A stretch of DNA of 64,000 nt from Gemmatimonadota bacterium. Lineage in GTDB: Bacteria > Latescibacterota > UBA2968 > UBA8231. The notes beneath the pieces were generated by a model. The model had not been told where the DNA came from. It ran no database searches and saw only the letters and a program-made list of their open reading frames with translations. Position 1 is the stretch's first letter; every line of letters starts with the position of its first letter. The stretch covers positions 11,559-75,558 of the forward strand of contig JABHDC010000053.1 in NCBI GenBank assembly GCA_018673255.1, in the 5' to 3' direction. The position numbers and the translations under genes are program-made. Positions 45,163 through 54,879 of this stretch are shown piece by piece.

Positions 45163-46668
45163 TCATCGAGGCTCGGGGGATGTCACGTCGCCAGTGACGG
45201 TTGGGCGACTGGGTGCATTCGCCAGCCGCTGGCGCCGGTAGATGGAGGTCACGGCAAAGGTCATACCCATGAAGAACCACAGAAAGTTGTTGGTGAAGTC
45301 ATTGGTGAAACAGAGACTGACCTGGAAGCCGATGAACAGACTCAGCAGGCCAATCAGGACGGCACGCAGATAGTCGTCCTCCATGTTGCGCACGCCCCTG
45401 TAGGCGTGCCGGATCACACGCCAGGCGATCCAACAGGTCGCCAGCAGCCCCAACAGTCCCAACTCGGCCACAATCGTGGCAAACAGGGTGTGGCACTCGC
45501 GCGTCGGGATCCAGTGAGGGAATCCTTCCGGTTTGTAGGGATCCAGAATCACGGGAAACGCCCGCCAGCCGGCTCCCAGAAGGGGATGATCGCGCCACAT
45601 GCCCAGACCCGCCACGACGAAGTGCACGCGCGCCGAGCTCGAGACGTAGGCCGTCTCACCAAATTGAGTGAGCAATGCGAAGATCGAAAACAGGCGGGTG
45701 AGGACGTATTCGGCAACGGGCAGAACACTCTGCAATGCCAGCAACGTCACCACCAAGCCCGCCAGAGCGGTCAGGATATAGCGAATCCGGAGTTTTCCAC
45801 TGACCCAGAGGAGGAAGACACCCCCCGCGGCCATGGCCACCCAGTTTGCCCGGCTGAATGTCGCCAGCAGACCCATGATGCCGATGCCAATGCTGATGGT
45901 CAGCAGGAGTCGAAAGGTTCGGGCCATGCGATAGTTGAGCAGCACCGCGGCCAGGAACAGAGACCCTGCCATGAGGAAGGTGCCCAGGCTGTTGGGATTG
46001 TGGAAGGTCCCGGCCGCCCGCGGCGTATTGGCTCCTACGGCGATGACAAAACTGGCGGGCAGATAGAATTCTTCCGTCAGCATCTGAACGACACCGAGAA
46101 TCGAGGCCGCCCCCACACACACTGCCACCGAAACCACCACACAGGTCACCGCCGCACGGGTCTCGATCATGACCTGGGTCAGATAGAGGAATGCGGCCAG
46201 CATCAGCATGCGAACGAAGCTGATCGTCGCCTCGGGTTGATTCGGGGACCAGGTGAGGGACAACGCGATCAGGAAGAGGAAGAGTGCCAGCGGCCCAAAG
46301 AGTTCGAACTTGGGAAAGTGGATCCGTCGGCGCAGGGCGGCATTGGCCCCAAGCGACGCGATCATCAGCAGGAAGGCGATGTGGAACCCGGTCACGGGAA
46401 TCCCCAGGGGGGTCTCCTGCACGAGTCGCCCCGTGATATCCAGCGATGTGGAAGCGATCAACAGCGGCACCGACAACCATGGATACAGTGGTAGCAAGGC
46501 GAGCCAGATGAGCCCTACCGTTGTGCCAACGACGGCAAGCAACGCCACCTTCACATTCAGACCCAGCAGGAGCAGGACTGCAGCAGCCAGGCACTGGAGC
46601 AGGATGAAGCCGCCGAAGGCAGCCTTGCCGATTTCAGGAAGACGGCGTCTGTAAGCCACACTCGTCAT
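45163..46668 (-). CDS. O-antigen ligase/polymerase (Wzy_C) family membrane protein
   Basis: The 501-residue protein has about 12 hydrophobic segments and the Wzy_C-type periplasmic loop with HPLLGAGWRAFP and RECHTLFATIVAELGLLG. It joins or polymerises glycan repeat units on the periplasmic side. Its start overlaps the preceding GT4 stop by 4 bp (ATGA), so the two are translationally coupled. Ligase and polymerase roles cannot be separated by sequence alone. Confidence 0.9.
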   Translation of the reverse strand: MTSVAYRRRLPEIGKAAFGGFILLQCLAAAVLLLLGLNVKVALLAVVGTTVGLIWLALLPLYPWLSVPLLIASTSLDITGRLVQETPLGIPVTGFHIAFLLMIASLGANAALRRRIHFPKFELFGPLALFLFLIALSLTWSPNQPEATISFVRMLMLAAFLYLTQVMIETRAAVTCVVVSVAVCVGAASILGVVQMLTEEFYLPASFVIAVGANTPRAAGTFHNPNSLGTFLMAGSLFLAAVLLNYRMARTFRLLLTISIGIGIMGLLATFSRANWVAMAAGGVFLLWVSGKLRIRYILTALAGLVVTLLALQSVLPVAEYVLTRLFSIFALLTQFGETAYVSSSARVHFVVAGLGMWRDHPLLGAGWRAFPVILDPYKPEGFPHWIPTRECHTLFATIVAELGLLGLLATCWIAWRVIRHAYRGVRNMEDDYLRAVLIGLLSLFIGFQVSLCFTNDFTNNFLWFFMGMTFAVTSIYRRQRLANAPSRPTVTGDVTSPEPR

Positions 46669-47849
46669 GACAAGGACTGATCCTTCGCCGAGGATTGCAG
46701 GATCCGCTCATAGAACGCGGTGAGCCTGTCGGCCTCTACCTGCCAGTTGAACTGCATTTCCACCAATTGCCGTCCTCTCTTACCCTTCTCAATGGCCATC
46801 TCCGGATGGTCGAGCAGATGACCGATGGCGGCGGCATACGCCTCTGCCTCACCGGGCTCGACGAGAGATCCCCATTCATGTGCTCCCTGCACCTGCCGGA
46901 TCGCCGGCAAGGCGCTGGCCACGACCGGCAGACCGCAGGCCAGATACTCGAACAACTTGGTCGGCAGCCACGGCATCATGCTCGGTGGTGATGGCTGGGT
47001 GGGCAACAACCCGATCTCGTGAGTTCGGATCATCTGTGCCAGCCGATCATGAGGCACGCCATCCGGCCGGCAGTCCACCACATCCTGCAACCCGGATCGC
47101 TCCAACTCCCGCAGGAAATCGGTCCGCTCCTCGGCCCCGTGATACCGGCCGATGAGACGCAACCGTGCCTGCGGGTGGGTCCGGCGCAGATGTTGCATCA
47201 TCTCCAGCAGGAAGAGACTGCCACGGGCTCGGGATAATGTACCGACGTGGAGCAGCCAGCGATCAGAATTCGTCGCCTGGATCTCCCGATACGGAAATAA
47301 CTCCAGGCGAGGATAGTTGCGCACCGTCTCAAAAGGTACTCTCCGAAAGCGATCGTGTTGCTCCTCGACGACACCGATTACACCATCCAGCCAGCCGGCC
47401 AGCAGGGGTTCACCGCGGTCGAGCAGGAAGGCGAGGGGCCCGCTCAGGATCCCGGGCACCCAGCGGCGCACGTGGGCCGTCTGCGAAAAGTGCTCGTGGC
47501 AGTCGTAGATCACTCTCTTGCGCAGCACGCGCAGCATGACCCCCACGGGGAGCAATTCAGGGTCGTGCAGATGGTAGAGCCGGGCACCGGTTGAGAGGGC
47601 GGCCCGCATGACGCGCCAGAGACCCATCATGCGACCGAGCAGCGATCGTGGCACCGGGACCGGCACGACACGGACACCTTCTCGACAACCGCCCTCCTCG
47701 TCGAACCCGGGCCCCACGAGCGTCACATCATATCCCGCCATCGCCAGACTGCGGGCCTCCTTGTAGAATACCCGCTGGTCGTAAAGACTGTGGACATTCG
47801 TCAGATGACAGACCTTCGTGGCCATCTTCTGCTCAGGCGAATCCGTCAT
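46665..47849 (-). CDS. GT4 family glycosyltransferase
   Basis: The 394-residue GT-B enzyme starts VCHLTNVHSLYDQRVFYKEA and has the GT4 donor-site region FEYLACGLPVVASALPAIRQ with the downstream GSLVEPGEAEAYA. It adds a sugar to the lipid-linked intermediate in the cytoplasm. It is coupled by 4-bp overlaps to the GT4 before it (47846-47849) and the ligase after it. Donor and acceptor are unknown. Confidence 0.92.
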   Translation of the reverse strand: MTDSPEQKMATKVCHLTNVHSLYDQRVFYKEARSLAMAGYDVTLVGPGFDEEGGCREGVRVVPVPVPRSLLGRMMGLWRVMRAALSTGARLYHLHDPELLPVGVMLRVLRKRVIYDCHEHFSQTAHVRRWVPGILSGPLAFLLDRGEPLLAGWLDGVIGVVEEQHDRFRRVPFETVRNYPRLELFPYREIQATNSDRWLLHVGTLSRARGSLFLLEMMQHLRRTHPQARLRLIGRYHGAEERTDFLRELERSGLQDVVDCRPDGVPHDRLAQMIRTHEIGLLPTQPSPPSMMPWLPTKLFEYLACGLPVVASALPAIRQVQGAHEWGSLVEPGEAEAYAAAIGHLLDHPEMAIEKGKRGRQLVEMQFNWQVEADRLTAFYERILQSSAKDQSLS

Positions 47850-49009
47850 CCCGCGTCGACGATCCGTTCATAAAACGCATGGATCCGGGCGGCAACACTC
47901 TGGTAATCGTATTCCGCAACGGTCGATTCACGAATGGCGGCTCGATCGTAGTCTCCATACCCATCCAGTGTCGCACCGATCGCCTGTGCCAGCCCTGCAG
48001 GATCCTGAACGTTGGCGAGTCTGCCCATTCTTTCCGTCACGATCTCGGAGGGCCCCCCACAGCGTGTCGCAACCACAGGCATGCCCGTAGCCAGTGCTTC
48101 CAGCAGGGCAAGAGGCAAACCTTCGGAGTGACTCGGTAATACGAAGACGTCCGCCTGTGCCAGTCGTTCCGGGACCTGATCCATGGGAATCGACCCGTGA
48201 AACTGCACACAGTCTTCCAGACCGAGACGCCGGGTGAGATCGACATAGGGCGCCGCCGTGCCCGAATACGGATCGCCGCCAACCAGATCCAGCCGGATAT
48301 CGGTCCGTTGGCGTCGCAGGATGGCCATGGCGTGCAGCAGATCCTCCAGTCCTTTCACAGGATTGAAGCGACCCACAAATAGCAGTCTCCACTCTCGGAC
48401 CCCGGCAGCGCGCTCCTGTGGCAGAGCAAACAGGTCGCTGTCCACGCCATTGGGGATCCGCTCGATTTTCTGCGCCGGCACGCCGAAATCAGCCACCCGT
48501 TGAGCCAGTTCGCGGCTCACGGCGATGACCCCATCGGCCCCCCTCAGCGCCGCCGCCACACGTCGCCGCCACCCCGGACCCAGCTCCGGGAAGGTCTTCA
48601 CATCCGAGCCGTGGACGGTGATCACGACCTTCACCCCGAAATGCCGCCCCAATTCGAGGGCGGCCAGGCCGTCAGGATAAGCTGCATGGGCGTGAATCAG
48701 TGAGGGTGGCAATCTCAGGAAAGGTCTGACCGAACGGGCGAACGCCTTCCACGTCCAGTCCGGCAGCAGGCGGCGCGGCACCCCAAAATATCGGGGCCGG
48801 TCGACGTGCACACCATCCAGTGTCTCTGCCTTCGCCACACCACGGTAAGCACTCCAGCGCCCGGCCCCGGGAAAGGGCCACCAGGGCACGGGAGAGACGA
48901 CGTCGATATCCACATGGTTCTGCAGGAACCGCACCTGGTTGTGCACGAAAGAGCCATACATCGGCGTCACATGGGAGGGATACATGTGTGACAGACAAAG
49001 CACCTTCAT
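47846..49009 (-). CDS. GT4 family glycosyltransferase
   Basis: The 387-residue enzyme begins MKVLCLSHMYPSHVTPMYGS and has the GT4 marks HAHAAYPDGLAALELG, VPAQKIERIPNGVDSDLF, RFNPVKGLEDLLHAM and SHSEGLPLALLEALATGMPV. The start at 49009 gives the usual N terminus; a TTG at 49033 is the alternative. It heads a tightly coupled set of five genes. A 307-bp gap separates it from the flippase. Confidence 0.92.
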   Translation of the reverse strand: MKVLCLSHMYPSHVTPMYGSFVHNQVRFLQNHVDIDVVSPVPWWPFPGAGRWSAYRGVAKAETLDGVHVDRPRYFGVPRRLLPDWTWKAFARSVRPFLRLPPSLIHAHAAYPDGLAALELGRHFGVKVVITVHGSDVKTFPELGPGWRRRVAAALRGADGVIAVSRELAQRVADFGVPAQKIERIPNGVDSDLFALPQERAAGVREWRLLFVGRFNPVKGLEDLLHAMAILRRQRTDIRLDLVGGDPYSGTAAPYVDLTRRLGLEDCVQFHGSIPMDQVPERLAQADVFVLPSHSEGLPLALLEALATGMPVVATRCGGPSEIVTERMGRLANVQDPAGLAQAIGATLDGYGDYDRAAIRESTVAEYDYQSVAARIHAFYERIVDAG

Positions 49010-49316
49010 CGACAGTTCGTCGCCCTCGGGCAACCCTCCAGGATGTGATCGGTTGTTCGTGTGGGCGCCCCGCCAGAATCCCGAGCCGTTCAGACCGGCG
49101 CACTCACCGACCTTGGATCGCCGCGGAGGATCTCTTGAAACGAGGAGATCGCGCCTTCAGAAACTACACAACAGATGCCGGCACCGCTCTGGAGGCGACA
49201 TGGGTCCGCCCTCTCACAGAACGCCTTGGTCAGGCCCCAGGCGTCAGAACCCGAACCTCAGGGGCCGTGCAGCGGTGGGTGAACTCCCGACCTGTCAGGG
49301 GTTACCTGTCGAGATC
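49010..49316. other. 307-bp gap inside the glycan locus
   Basis: No coding frame with family similarity is seen. GATCTC and GAGATC near 49133-49153 can form a short hairpin. The gap probably holds a promoter or leader for the downstream five-gene set, but I could not identify one. Confidence 0.4.
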
Positions 49317-50546
49317 TCAGCCTGGCAGCAGCTGTCGCCAGCCAGATCCCGTATGCCGCTGGTAGGCGATTGTCACGATCAGCGCCCACAGGATATAAGC
49401 AACCGACGTAGCCTGAGCCGCCCCGATGAGTCCGGCTCGCGGGATCAGAACCAGATTGAGGGCGACATTCACCGTCAATGCCACAGCTGGTCCCCAGAGC
49501 GTCACCGGCGGATACCCCTGTCCTGCCAGTTTCGTGTTGAGGATGGACGCAAAGCCCGCCGCCACCAGGCCCGGCAGCATCCACACCAGGGGGCCATAGG
49601 CGCCGATGTAGTCATCCCCGAAACACCAGTAGATCAATGGTCGGCCTGCGACGATGACCATGCCGGCAACGAGAAGACTGAACAGGAGGGTCCACCGACC
49701 TACGACCAAGCTTGTGGCGTGATCATCGTCGGCGCCACGCAGCACCTTGGGCAACAACACAGCGCCGGCAACATTTGGCCCCCGCTGAATCATCTCGGCC
49801 AGAACGATGGCAATGGCATAGACACCCAGGGCCGGTGCGTCGAGAAAGTGCTCGACCAGATAGATATCACTACGAAAGAGCAGGAAGATGAGCGTCGCCG
49901 ACACGGCGCCGCGGCCCCCGACACAACTGGTGGATCGCAGCAAGCCACCGTCAACTGCGCCGGGCGAAGCGGCAAACGCCGCAGCCACAGACATGGCAAG
50001 GGTTGCTGCCGCCAGCCACGCGATCAGGACCGTCGTCAGTCCAAACTCGAGCCAACTCAGGGCCAGGGCATTGAAGACCAGATAACACGTGATAAACAGG
50101 AGCGGGATCAGGGCATAGGGCGCCAGCCGGTCGCTTCCCAGCAGAATCGCATTGTAGCCGCGTTGCGCGACCAGGACTGTGATCAGTGCCGTCGCCAGGG
50201 TCAGTTGCACGGGCGTGAAAGGCCAGCCCCATGGCACGAGGGACGTGCCAGCAACGATGACGGTGATCCCCACGGTGCCGGCCAGCAGGGCCAGACAATA
50301 CCAGGTGGTGTTCTTCCAGATGGAACCCACGCGCTGCGGCTGACGTCCGGCGTGGTAGGCGTTGCCGCGCGAGAGCCATTCCCCGAAAAGGAGTCCGCCG
50401 AGCAACACACTGGTGGCGACGAGAGCCAGATGACCACGTCCCTCGGTACCCAGCAGGCGCGCCAGCAATGCTTGATTGGCAAAGCCGAGGCAAAAAGTCA
50501 GACCTGTGGCCAGCGCCGTGACCGAGAGGCCACGCAGATAATTCAC
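49317..50546 (-). CDS. Polysaccharide flippase (Wzx/MOP superfamily)
   Basis: The 409-residue protein has about 12 hydrophobic helices with the Wzx-type opening LGFANQALLARLLGTEGRGH and a conserved middle LFRSDIYLVEHFLDAPALGV. It flips lipid-linked repeat units across the inner membrane. It starts 4 bp after the phosphomannomutase stop, so they are probably co-transcribed. Confidence 0.9.
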   Translation of the reverse strand: MNYLRGLSVTALATGLTFCLGFANQALLARLLGTEGRGHLALVATSVLLGGLLFGEWLSRGNAYHAGRQPQRVGSIWKNTTWYCLALLAGTVGITVIVAGTSLVPWGWPFTPVQLTLATALITVLVAQRGYNAILLGSDRLAPYALIPLLFITCYLVFNALALSWLEFGLTTVLIAWLAAATLAMSVAAAFAASPGAVDGGLLRSTSCVGGRGAVSATLIFLLFRSDIYLVEHFLDAPALGVYAIAIVLAEMIQRGPNVAGAVLLPKVLRGADDDHATSLVVGRWTLLFSLLVAGMVIVAGRPLIYWCFGDDYIGAYGPLVWMLPGLVAAGFASILNTKLAGQGYPPVTLWGPAVALTVNVALNLVLIPRAGLIGAAQATSVAYILWALIVTIAYQRHTGSGWRQLLPG

Positions 50547-50550
50547 AGTG

Positions 50551-51894
50551 TCAGGCGTGGATGATTGCCAGGACCTCGTCGCGCTTCTCTTCCATACGCT
50601 GTCGGGTCAGGGCCTCCAGATTCAGCCGCAGGAGGGGTTCGGTATTGGAGGCACGCACATTGAAATGCCAGTCGTCGAAACTGACGGAAATCCCATCGAT
50701 CCGCTCGATCCGGCCATCGCCATAGCGACGAGCCAGTTCATCGAGCTTCGCCTGGGGGTCATCGACACGAGAGTTGATCTCCCAGGAGATGAAGTAACGA
50801 TCCTCGATCGACGACAGCAGTCGTGACAGGGGCTCCCCGCCCCCGTCAGAGAGCATCTGCAACAGGATCAGGGCCGGCACGATACCGGAATCGGCACCGA
50901 AGAAATCGCGGAAGTAGTAGTGGCCGGACAACTCGCCGGCAAACACGGCATTTTCCTCGAACATGCGCGGCTTGATATAGGAGTGCCCCACACGTTCGAC
51001 CAGAGATTCGCCCCCCCCGGCTTCGATCCGGTCGCGCACGACCCATGAGCAACGTACGTCGGAGATGATCTTTGCCCCCGGCTCGCGCTCCAGGAGATAA
51101 CAACCCATGAGGGCCGTGAGAAAATCACCCGGGACGAACTTGCCACGATCATCGACCGCAAAGAACCGATCTCCATCCCCATCGAAAGCAAAGCCGATCG
51201 CCGCACCTTCTTCCACCACCCGTCGCTGCAATTCGGCGCGATTCTCTTCCTTCATCGGGTCCAACCCGTGATTGGGCAGCGATCCGTCGGGATCCAGATA
51301 CATGCCAACCAGGTCAACGGGCAGTTGATCAAAAACCCGCTTCAGAATCGGCCCCACCATGCCATTGCCCGTGTCGGCGACCACCTTCACACGCTGCATG
51401 CGGCTCACGTCGACGAGTCCGAGCACACAGTCGATGAAACCTGCACTCATGTCTCGCTGTTCGATCCGACCACTGCCGGGCGCCTCGACGAAGGCCTCTG
51501 TCTCGATGATGTGACGCAGATCCTGGATCCCCGAATCGCCGGCCAGCAGATAGGGCATTTTGCGCACCATCTTGAAGCCGCAATACTCGGGCGGATTATG
51601 TGAGGCGGTGACCATCAGTCCGGGCAGATTCAGTGTGGCGCAGGCGTAGTAGTACTGGTCCGTACTCACCATACCCAGATCGATGACATCGACCTTCTGC
51701 TGTGTCAGTCCTTCGAGCAGCGCCGCACACACAGCAGGACTCGACAGCCGCATGTCGCGACCGACCACAACCTGCGCCGGCTTAAGATACGTCGCGAAAG
51801 CGCGCCCTACGGCGCGGGCCGTGTTCTCATCCAGTTGGCTCGGGTAGATACCCCGGATATCGTACGCCTTGAAGATCGAGGAATCGACATTCAT
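50551..51894 (-). CDS. manB: Phosphomannomutase/phosphoglucomutase
   Basis: The 447-residue enzyme has FKAYDIRGIYPSQLDENTA, the phosphoserine site at S98 in TASHNPPEYCGFK, and the metal loop FDGDGDRFFAV. It interconverts mannose-6-phosphate and mannose-1-phosphate (or the glucose pair), feeding nucleotide-sugar supply. It is the first gene of run A, beginning just after a Rho-independent terminator that isolates it from the YjbQ-like gene. The ManB name is by family; PGM activity is also likely. Confidence 0.92.
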   Translation of the reverse strand: MNVDSSIFKAYDIRGIYPSQLDENTARAVGRAFATYLKPAQVVVGRDMRLSSPAVCAALLEGLTQQKVDVIDLGMVSTDQYYYACATLNLPGLMVTASHNPPEYCGFKMVRKMPYLLAGDSGIQDLRHIIETEAFVEAPGSGRIEQRDMSAGFIDCVLGLVDVSRMQRVKVVADTGNGMVGPILKRVFDQLPVDLVGMYLDPDGSLPNHGLDPMKEENRAELQRRVVEEGAAIGFAFDGDGDRFFAVDDRGKFVPGDFLTALMGCYLLEREPGAKIISDVRCSWVVRDRIEAGGGESLVERVGHSYIKPRMFEENAVFAGELSGHYYFRDFFGADSGIVPALILLQMLSDGGGEPLSRLLSSIEDRYFISWEINSRVDDPQAKLDELARRYGDGRIERIDGISVSFDDWHFNVRASNTEPLLRLNLEALTRQRMEEKRDEVLAIIHA

Positions 51895-51917
51895 CGGTGC
51901 CCTGCTCGCTCAATGGT

Positions 51918-51956
51918 GAAAATAAAAAGAGGCCGGGAGTAACGAGCTCCCCGCCT
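51918..51956 (-). terminator. Rho-independent terminator after the YjbQ-like gene
   Basis: On the minus strand AGGCGGGGAG pairs with CTCCCGGCCT (one mismatch, 7-nt loop), followed by TCTTTTTATTTT. It lies 60 bp past the YjbQ-like stop and before phosphomannomutase, so it separates the two units. Confidence 0.88.
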
Positions 51957-51992
51957 GCTATTGGAATGGGCTGCATCGACGCCAGCACATGG

Positions 51993-52014
51993 GCGCCATG
52001 AGCTGCCATGGCGC
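51993..52014. repeat. 8-bp hairpin at the YjbQ-like stop codon
   Basis: GCGCCATG (51993-52000), loop AGCTGC, CATGGCGC (52007-52014). It begins one base after the stop codon of the minus-strand gene and may protect the mRNA end. Confidence 0.45.
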
Positions 52015-52015
52015 G

Positions 52016-53086
52016 TCACTGGAACCGGCGCAGCGTCACATCCAAATGGCACACACCGTCGGCCGGTTTGTGGTGTTGCACCAGGATCGGTGTCTGGTAG
52101 GTTCCCTGCACGATCCGGCCACCCCCGTCCTGTGTGCCACCATCGGAGACCAGCAACGACACGTTGCGCTTGAGACGCAGCATCAGTGCCGCTGGTGTCG
52201 ACAGAACGGCAACAATCCGATCCACGACAGACCGGCCGAAGGGCAGGTGCTCCATCATCTCGTTGTAGAGGTGGATGAGATCATACGTGGCGTAGTCTCG
52301 CGTCTTCTCAGGGATCGCACCTGGATCCCGCAACAGACTGCGTCCCCTCTGAACCATGTAGCGCAGAGGATCACGCACGATCTCGGGCAGGTCGTTGCGC
52401 ACCAGCAGCGTCTCGTATTCGTTCACCGTCAGACCCACGTCGCGCTCATCCGGCGACAAGCGGATATCGATCCGCCCTTTGTCGATGCCGTACCGATCGA
52501 GCCACTCCTCGAACAGGGGAAACAGCCCGTAGCGCGGATCCTTTAGGTTGTGCGATTCGATCAGATGATCGGAGGCGACCGGAACACAGACGCGCTCGCG
52601 ATGTACAATGTCCTCGCCGTCGAAACCGAGCACCGTGGTGCGACGATGACGGTGAACGTCCTTGAACACCCCATCCAATTCGACGAAATACACCGGTTCA
52701 TCGGGACGATTCAGGTAAGTCACGCAATTCTTGAGGCCAGCCCCCATGAAGGTCAGATGCGAATCGGCATTGACCGGCTCACAGGCCTTCTGCTGCTCGG
52801 ACAGTTCGTCCCGCAACTGCATCTGATCGTGATGGTAACCGGCGTCGTGCGGGAACAGCTGCTGGAAGAAGCGGAAGAACGGATCCAGTTCTTCATCGGT
52901 CTTGCCCAGCCGCGACGTGACGCCCTGTTCGAGGTAGCCGGCGGTCGTGTGATGGGAGCAGTAGAGAACCTTGCGGTATCCATCCAAGCCATCGCCGACC
53001 TGCTCACGCACGCGAGTTGCCACGTCGATGAGTTCGTACCGCGACTGCGGAACGATATCGACGGTTACTTCCAGTGGCTCAGACAT
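52016..53086 (-). CDS. YjbQ (UPF0047)-like domain with long C-terminal extension
   Basis: The product has 356 residues. The first ~170 resemble YjbQ/UPF0047, with SRYELIDVATRVREQV, YCSHHTTAGYLEQGV and NADSHLTFMGAGLKNCVTYL. YjbQ proteins are ~140 residues and have been linked to thiamine-phosphate synthase activity. Here an insert (LDPFFRFFQQLFPHDAGYHH) and a C-terminal ~180-residue region with no family I recognise make it much longer. It is followed by a strong terminator and is divergent from sixA. Confidence 0.72.
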   Translation of the reverse strand: MSEPLEVTVDIVPQSRYELIDVATRVREQVGDGLDGYRKVLYCSHHTTAGYLEQGVTSRLGKTDEELDPFFRFFQQLFPHDAGYHHDQMQLRDELSEQQKACEPVNADSHLTFMGAGLKNCVTYLNRPDEPVYFVELDGVFKDVHRHRRTTVLGFDGEDIVHRERVCVPVASDHLIESHNLKDPRYGLFPLFEEWLDRYGIDKGRIDIRLSPDERDVGLTVNEYETLLVRNDLPEIVRDPLRYMVQRGRSLLRDPGAIPEKTRDYATYDLIHLYNEMMEHLPFGRSVVDRIVAVLSTPAALMLRLKRNVSLLVSDGGTQDGGGRIVQGTYQTPILVQHHKPADGVCHLDVTLRRFQ

Positions 53087-53203
53087 GTGCTCACGTGGCG
53101 GGGAGGATGCTCATCTGGGAACCGGACGTGACAACGACCGGCCATTTCTAGAAGATAGTACCACTGAAAAAGGCAAGCAACCGAAACAGGAAGACAACAC
53201 ACA

Positions 53204-53704
53204 GTGAAAACACTGCTCATCATGCGTCATGCAAAGTCGGATTGGTCGACTGCGCGGCAAGAGGATGTCGACCGTGTGCTGAACAAACGTGGCCGGAATG
53301 ATCTGCCCCGTATGGGACGCGCCATCGCCGCCACAGCCCCGCCCGAACGAGTGCTGGCCTCATCTGCAGCCCGTGCGCGAGAGACGGCTGAGGGTGTCAA
53401 GGCGTTCCTTCCGGGCGTGCAGATTCAATACGAGGATGGCTTGTACCTGGCCTCGCCCAAGGCCTTGCACGACACGCTTGCGCGTGAAGGCCACCAGGCC
53501 GAGACCGTCATGATGGTCGCGCATAATCCGGGCCTGGAACAGTGGATCGGAGAATTGTGTGGCGCCCAGGTAGCTCTGCCTACTGCCGGACTGGCCTGCA
53601 TCGACTTTGGCGCCAGTGACTGGACCCGGATCAACCGCGGTGCCGGCCAACTGCGATTCTACCTGATCCCTCGACTGCTGAAAGCGATGGAGCAACAGGA
53701 ATAG
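53204..53704 (+). CDS. sixA: Phosphohistidine phosphatase SixA
   Basis: The 166-residue histidine phosphatase has the RHG-type motif LIMRHAKSDW with the catalytic H9, RVLASSAARARETAEG, and the second histidine in VAHNPGLEQWIGEL. SixA removes phosphate from phosphohistidine, for instance on NPr of the nitrogen PTS; a ptsN-like gene lies 9 kb away. The start is GTG with AGGAAG upstream. Confidence 0.9.
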   Translation: MKTLLIMRHAKSDWSTARQEDVDRVLNKRGRNDLPRMGRAIAATAPPERVLASSAARARETAEGVKAFLPGVQIQYEDGLYLASPKALHDTLAREGHQAETVMMVAHNPGLEQWIGELCGAQVALPTAGLACIDFGASDWTRINRGAGQLRFYLIPRLLKAMEQQE

Positions 53705-53807
53705 ATCGCCAGAGACCGCCCAGGAGCCAGAGAACTGCGCCAAGATCTGCTTCTGCGTGAGACGCTGCTCTCTGTCCAGCGATGGCGCAGCAATCGCACA
53801 AACGTCA

Positions 53808-53850
53808 GAGAATCGCGTAGCGATTCTCCAAGAAGTCGCGCAGCGACTTC
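53808..53850. repeat. Tandem hairpins (REP-like) between convergent genes
   Basis: GAGAATCGC-GTA-GCGATTCTC (53808-53828) and GAAGTCGC-GCA-GCGACTTC (53832-53850) are two perfect hairpins with 3-nt loops, 3 bp apart. They abut the epimerase stop and follow sixA by about 100 bp. Likely a bidirectional terminator or REP element. Confidence 0.7.
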
Positions 53851-54816
53851 CTATTTCTTGAAGTATTCGATGATCCGGCGAAGCGCCTCATCCAGGTCAA
53901 CCTTTGGATCGTAGCCGACGAGGTTGCGAATCTTCTCCAGATCGGGGGCGCGATACACTAGATCCTCGTAGAGCCCGTTGCGGCGTGTTTCACTGAAGGG
54001 AATGAAGGCGATCTCGGAATCGGAATTGGTCAGTCCCTTGATCTTGATGGCCAGGTCCTTGATGCTGGTCTCGAAGTTCGATCCCAGATTGAGGATCTCG
54101 CCCGCGGCAGCATCGCTCTGAGCCAGTGCCACCAGACCATCGACAGCATCGTCGATGTAGGTCCAGCATCGGGTCTGCTCACCGTTGTCGTAAACGGTGA
54201 TCGGGTCACCCAGCAGGGCCTGCCGGATGAATCGGGGCACGACCATGCCATAACGTCCGGTCTGGCGCGGCCCGATCACGTTGAAGGGTCGCACGATCGT
54301 CGTGGGCAGACGTTTCTCGCGCCAATAAGCCAGTGCCAATAACTCATCGACGGCTTTCGTCGTCGAGTAGGTCCAGCGCACCACGGTCGTGGGGCCCAGA
54401 ATCCGGTCACTGTCTTCGCGAAATGGGACGTGACCGTTCTTCTTGCCGTAGATCTCCGATGTCGAGAGCAGGACGACGCGTTTCTTCTGCTCGTTGGCCA
54501 GTTCGAGGAGGATCTCTGTCCCTCGGATGTTCGTCGTCAGTGTCTGCAGTGGATTCTGCAGCACGTATTCAACACCCACCGCCGCCGCCAGGTGATAGAT
54601 CAACTCGGCATCGGCGACCAGTGATCGCATCACCTCGACATTAAGGATATCGTCGATGACGCAATTGCACTTGGCGTGTGATTCCAGGTGTTGAACATTG
54701 GTGATATCGCTCGTCGACAGGTTGTCGATGATCTCGACGTCATCGCCCATCGACAGGTGTCGCTCAGCCAGGTGGGAACCAATGAATCCCGCCCCGCCTG
54801 TGATTAGAACTTTCAT
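53851..54816 (-). CDS. NAD-dependent epimerase/dehydratase (extended SDR, nucleotide sugar)
   Basis: The 321-residue protein has TGGAGFIGSHLAERH for NAD binding, YHLAAAVGVEYVLQNP, the active-site YSTTKAVDELLALAY, and VRPFNVIGPRQTGRYGMVVP. It resembles UDP-glucuronate decarboxylases and 4-epimerases. It acts in the cytoplasm to make a nucleotide sugar for the locus. It is the last gene of run B, 63 bp after the methyltransferase. Confidence 0.92.
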   Translation of the reverse strand: MKVLITGGAGFIGSHLAERHLSMGDDVEIIDNLSTSDITNVQHLESHAKCNCVIDDILNVEVMRSLVADAELIYHLAAAVGVEYVLQNPLQTLTTNIRGTEILLELANEQKKRVVLLSTSEIYGKKNGHVPFREDSDRILGPTTVVRWTYSTTKAVDELLALAYWREKRLPTTIVRPFNVIGPRQTGRYGMVVPRFIRQALLGDPITVYDNGEQTRCWTYIDDAVDGLVALAQSDAAAGEILNLGSNFETSIKDLAIKIKGLTNSDSEIAFIPFSETRRNGLYEDLVYRAPDLEKIRNLVGYDPKVDLDEALRRIIEYFKK

Positions 54817-54879
54817 CGCTTGTCCATTCGTCCCCGCATCAATACTGAAGCGGCCCCTAGTCGCCCATGTCTTCGGCGA

